The notes beneath the pieces were generated by a model. The model ran no database searches. It saw nothing but the letters and a program-made list of their open reading frames with translations, and was not told the DNA's origin. A DNA stretch of 64,000 nucleotides from Poindextera sp963706385 (lineage in GTDB: Bacteria > Pseudomonadota > Alphaproteobacteria > Caulobacterales > Caulobacteraceae), in the NCBI GenBank assembly GCA_963706385.1, contig OY970153.1, positions 682,001 through 746,000 of the forward strand, given 5' to 3'. Both the position numbers and the translations under genes were made by a program. Positions 63,595 through 64,000 of the stretch are shown one piece after another. The stretch's first letter is position 1, and each line of letters starts with the position of its first letter.

Positions 63595-64000
63595 TCAAGC
63601 GTCGGCCAGGCCCGACAGCCGCAGACTGAGGTCCCACAACCGTCGCCGGGCCTGCTCGTCATAGGCCTGGTCGTTGGCCCGGCTGGGGGTCTGCTGATTG
63701 TAGTAGACGCCGGTCTGGCCCTCCACCTCGGACGAGGCCGCCAGCCGGAAGGTCGCCTCGACCCCCTCCTCGACCGGCGTCACGGGCTTGATGCCGGAAC
63801 CGATGACCATGTTGGTGTTCATATAGGTGCCCGGATGCAGGGCGGTGACGGTGACGCCCGCATCCTTCAGTCGCTCGGCCAGGTCGATGGTGAACATGAT
63901 CTGGGCCAGTTTGGACTGGCAGTAGGCCTGCTGGGGCGAATAGGCGCGCTCGAGCATGACGTCGTCGAAGTCGATCGGCGCCTGGCCGAGCGAGGAGACA
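63595..64000 (-). CDS. Short-chain dehydrogenase/reductase, 5' end outside window
   Basis: The visible C-terminal part (about 134 residues) has SSLGQAPIDFDDVMLER and the catalytic YXXXK as AYCQSKLAQ, then TALHPGTYMNTNM, which is typical of SDR family oxidoreductases. The gene runs off the right edge, so the Rossmann fold is unseen. The gap to aroG (63492-63594) shows nothing clear. Substrate unknown. Confidence 0.88.
   Translation of the reverse strand, partial: VSSLGQAPIDFDDVMLERAYSPQQAYCQSKLAQIMFTIDLAERLKDAGVTVTALHPGTYMNTNMVIGSGIKPVTPVEEGVEATFRLAASSEVEGQTGVYYNQQTPSRANDQAYDEQARRRLWDLSLRLSGLADA

Overview
This window is chromosomal DNA from a high-GC alphaproteobacterium, most likely of the Caulobacterales (Caulobacter/Phenylobacterium type). 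This rests on gene order and protein types: the S10-spc-alpha ribosomal genes with secY-adk-rpsM, the rpoZ-rsh-pyrE-pdxJ-acpS-lepB-rnc-era-recO block, 5-aminolevulinate synthase (C4 pathway) with an Asp-rich HemB, and a ubiquinol-cytochrome c chaperone. No tRNA, rRNA, insertion sequence, CRISPR array or prophage was recognised. The window is almost entirely core genome, tightly packed, with many 1-4 base ATGA/GTGA/TGATG overlaps. No intergenic gap exceeds 300 bases; the longest is the 298-base rpsJ leader region.

Layout. 1-12.6 kb (minus strand): 22 complete ribosomal protein genes (rpsJ to rplO, plus rpsM) and a partial rpsK, with secY and adk, read from a promoter upstream of rpsJ and a second one upstream of rpsM. 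12.6-23.6 kb (minus): a LysM/degenerate-M23 NlpD-like gene, pcm, surE, serS, tatCBA, a GFA-family protein, scpBA, nagZ, an FtsN-like SPOR protein and dgt. 23.7-26.9 kb: erpA, then a short accessory insert (Imm50-like protein, ParDE toxin-antitoxin), then xth and an NnrU-family membrane protein. 26.9-32.8 kb (minus): ilvD, a MerR regulator, ihfA, fabH, plsX, DUF177, and the cytochrome bc1 chaperone. 32.9-38.3 kb: bamE (+), hppA, a secreted FliL-like unknown, thiL, nusB and nrdR. 38.3-47.9 kb: glyA, hemA, a secreted methyltransferase, a small membrane protein, hemB, a beta-hydroxyacid dehydrogenase, motB, bpt, and an M48 protease/LemA pair. 48-58.8 kb (minus): parC, recO, era, rnc, lepB, acpS, pdxJ, pyrE, rsh, rpoZ and folK. 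58.8-64 kb: an NYN-domain protein coupled to a family-5 uracil-DNA glycosylase, a MATE transporter, a DUF4188 protein, class II DAHP synthase and a truncated SDR.

The genes cover translation and protein export (ribosome, SecY, LepB, Tat, BamE), envelope and cell division (NlpD-like, FtsN-like, NagZ), fatty acid and haem supply, chromosome handling (ScpAB, ParC, IHF) and stringent control (Rsh with the omega subunit). The most striking observations are three single-base excesses that break adk, rpsE and nrdR; a stringent-response gene with no ATG, GTG or TTG start, which probably begins at a CTG overlapping the rpoZ stop; a promoter with a 12-base direct repeat in front of plsX; and a translationally abutting NYN ribonuclease/uracil-DNA glycosylase pair.
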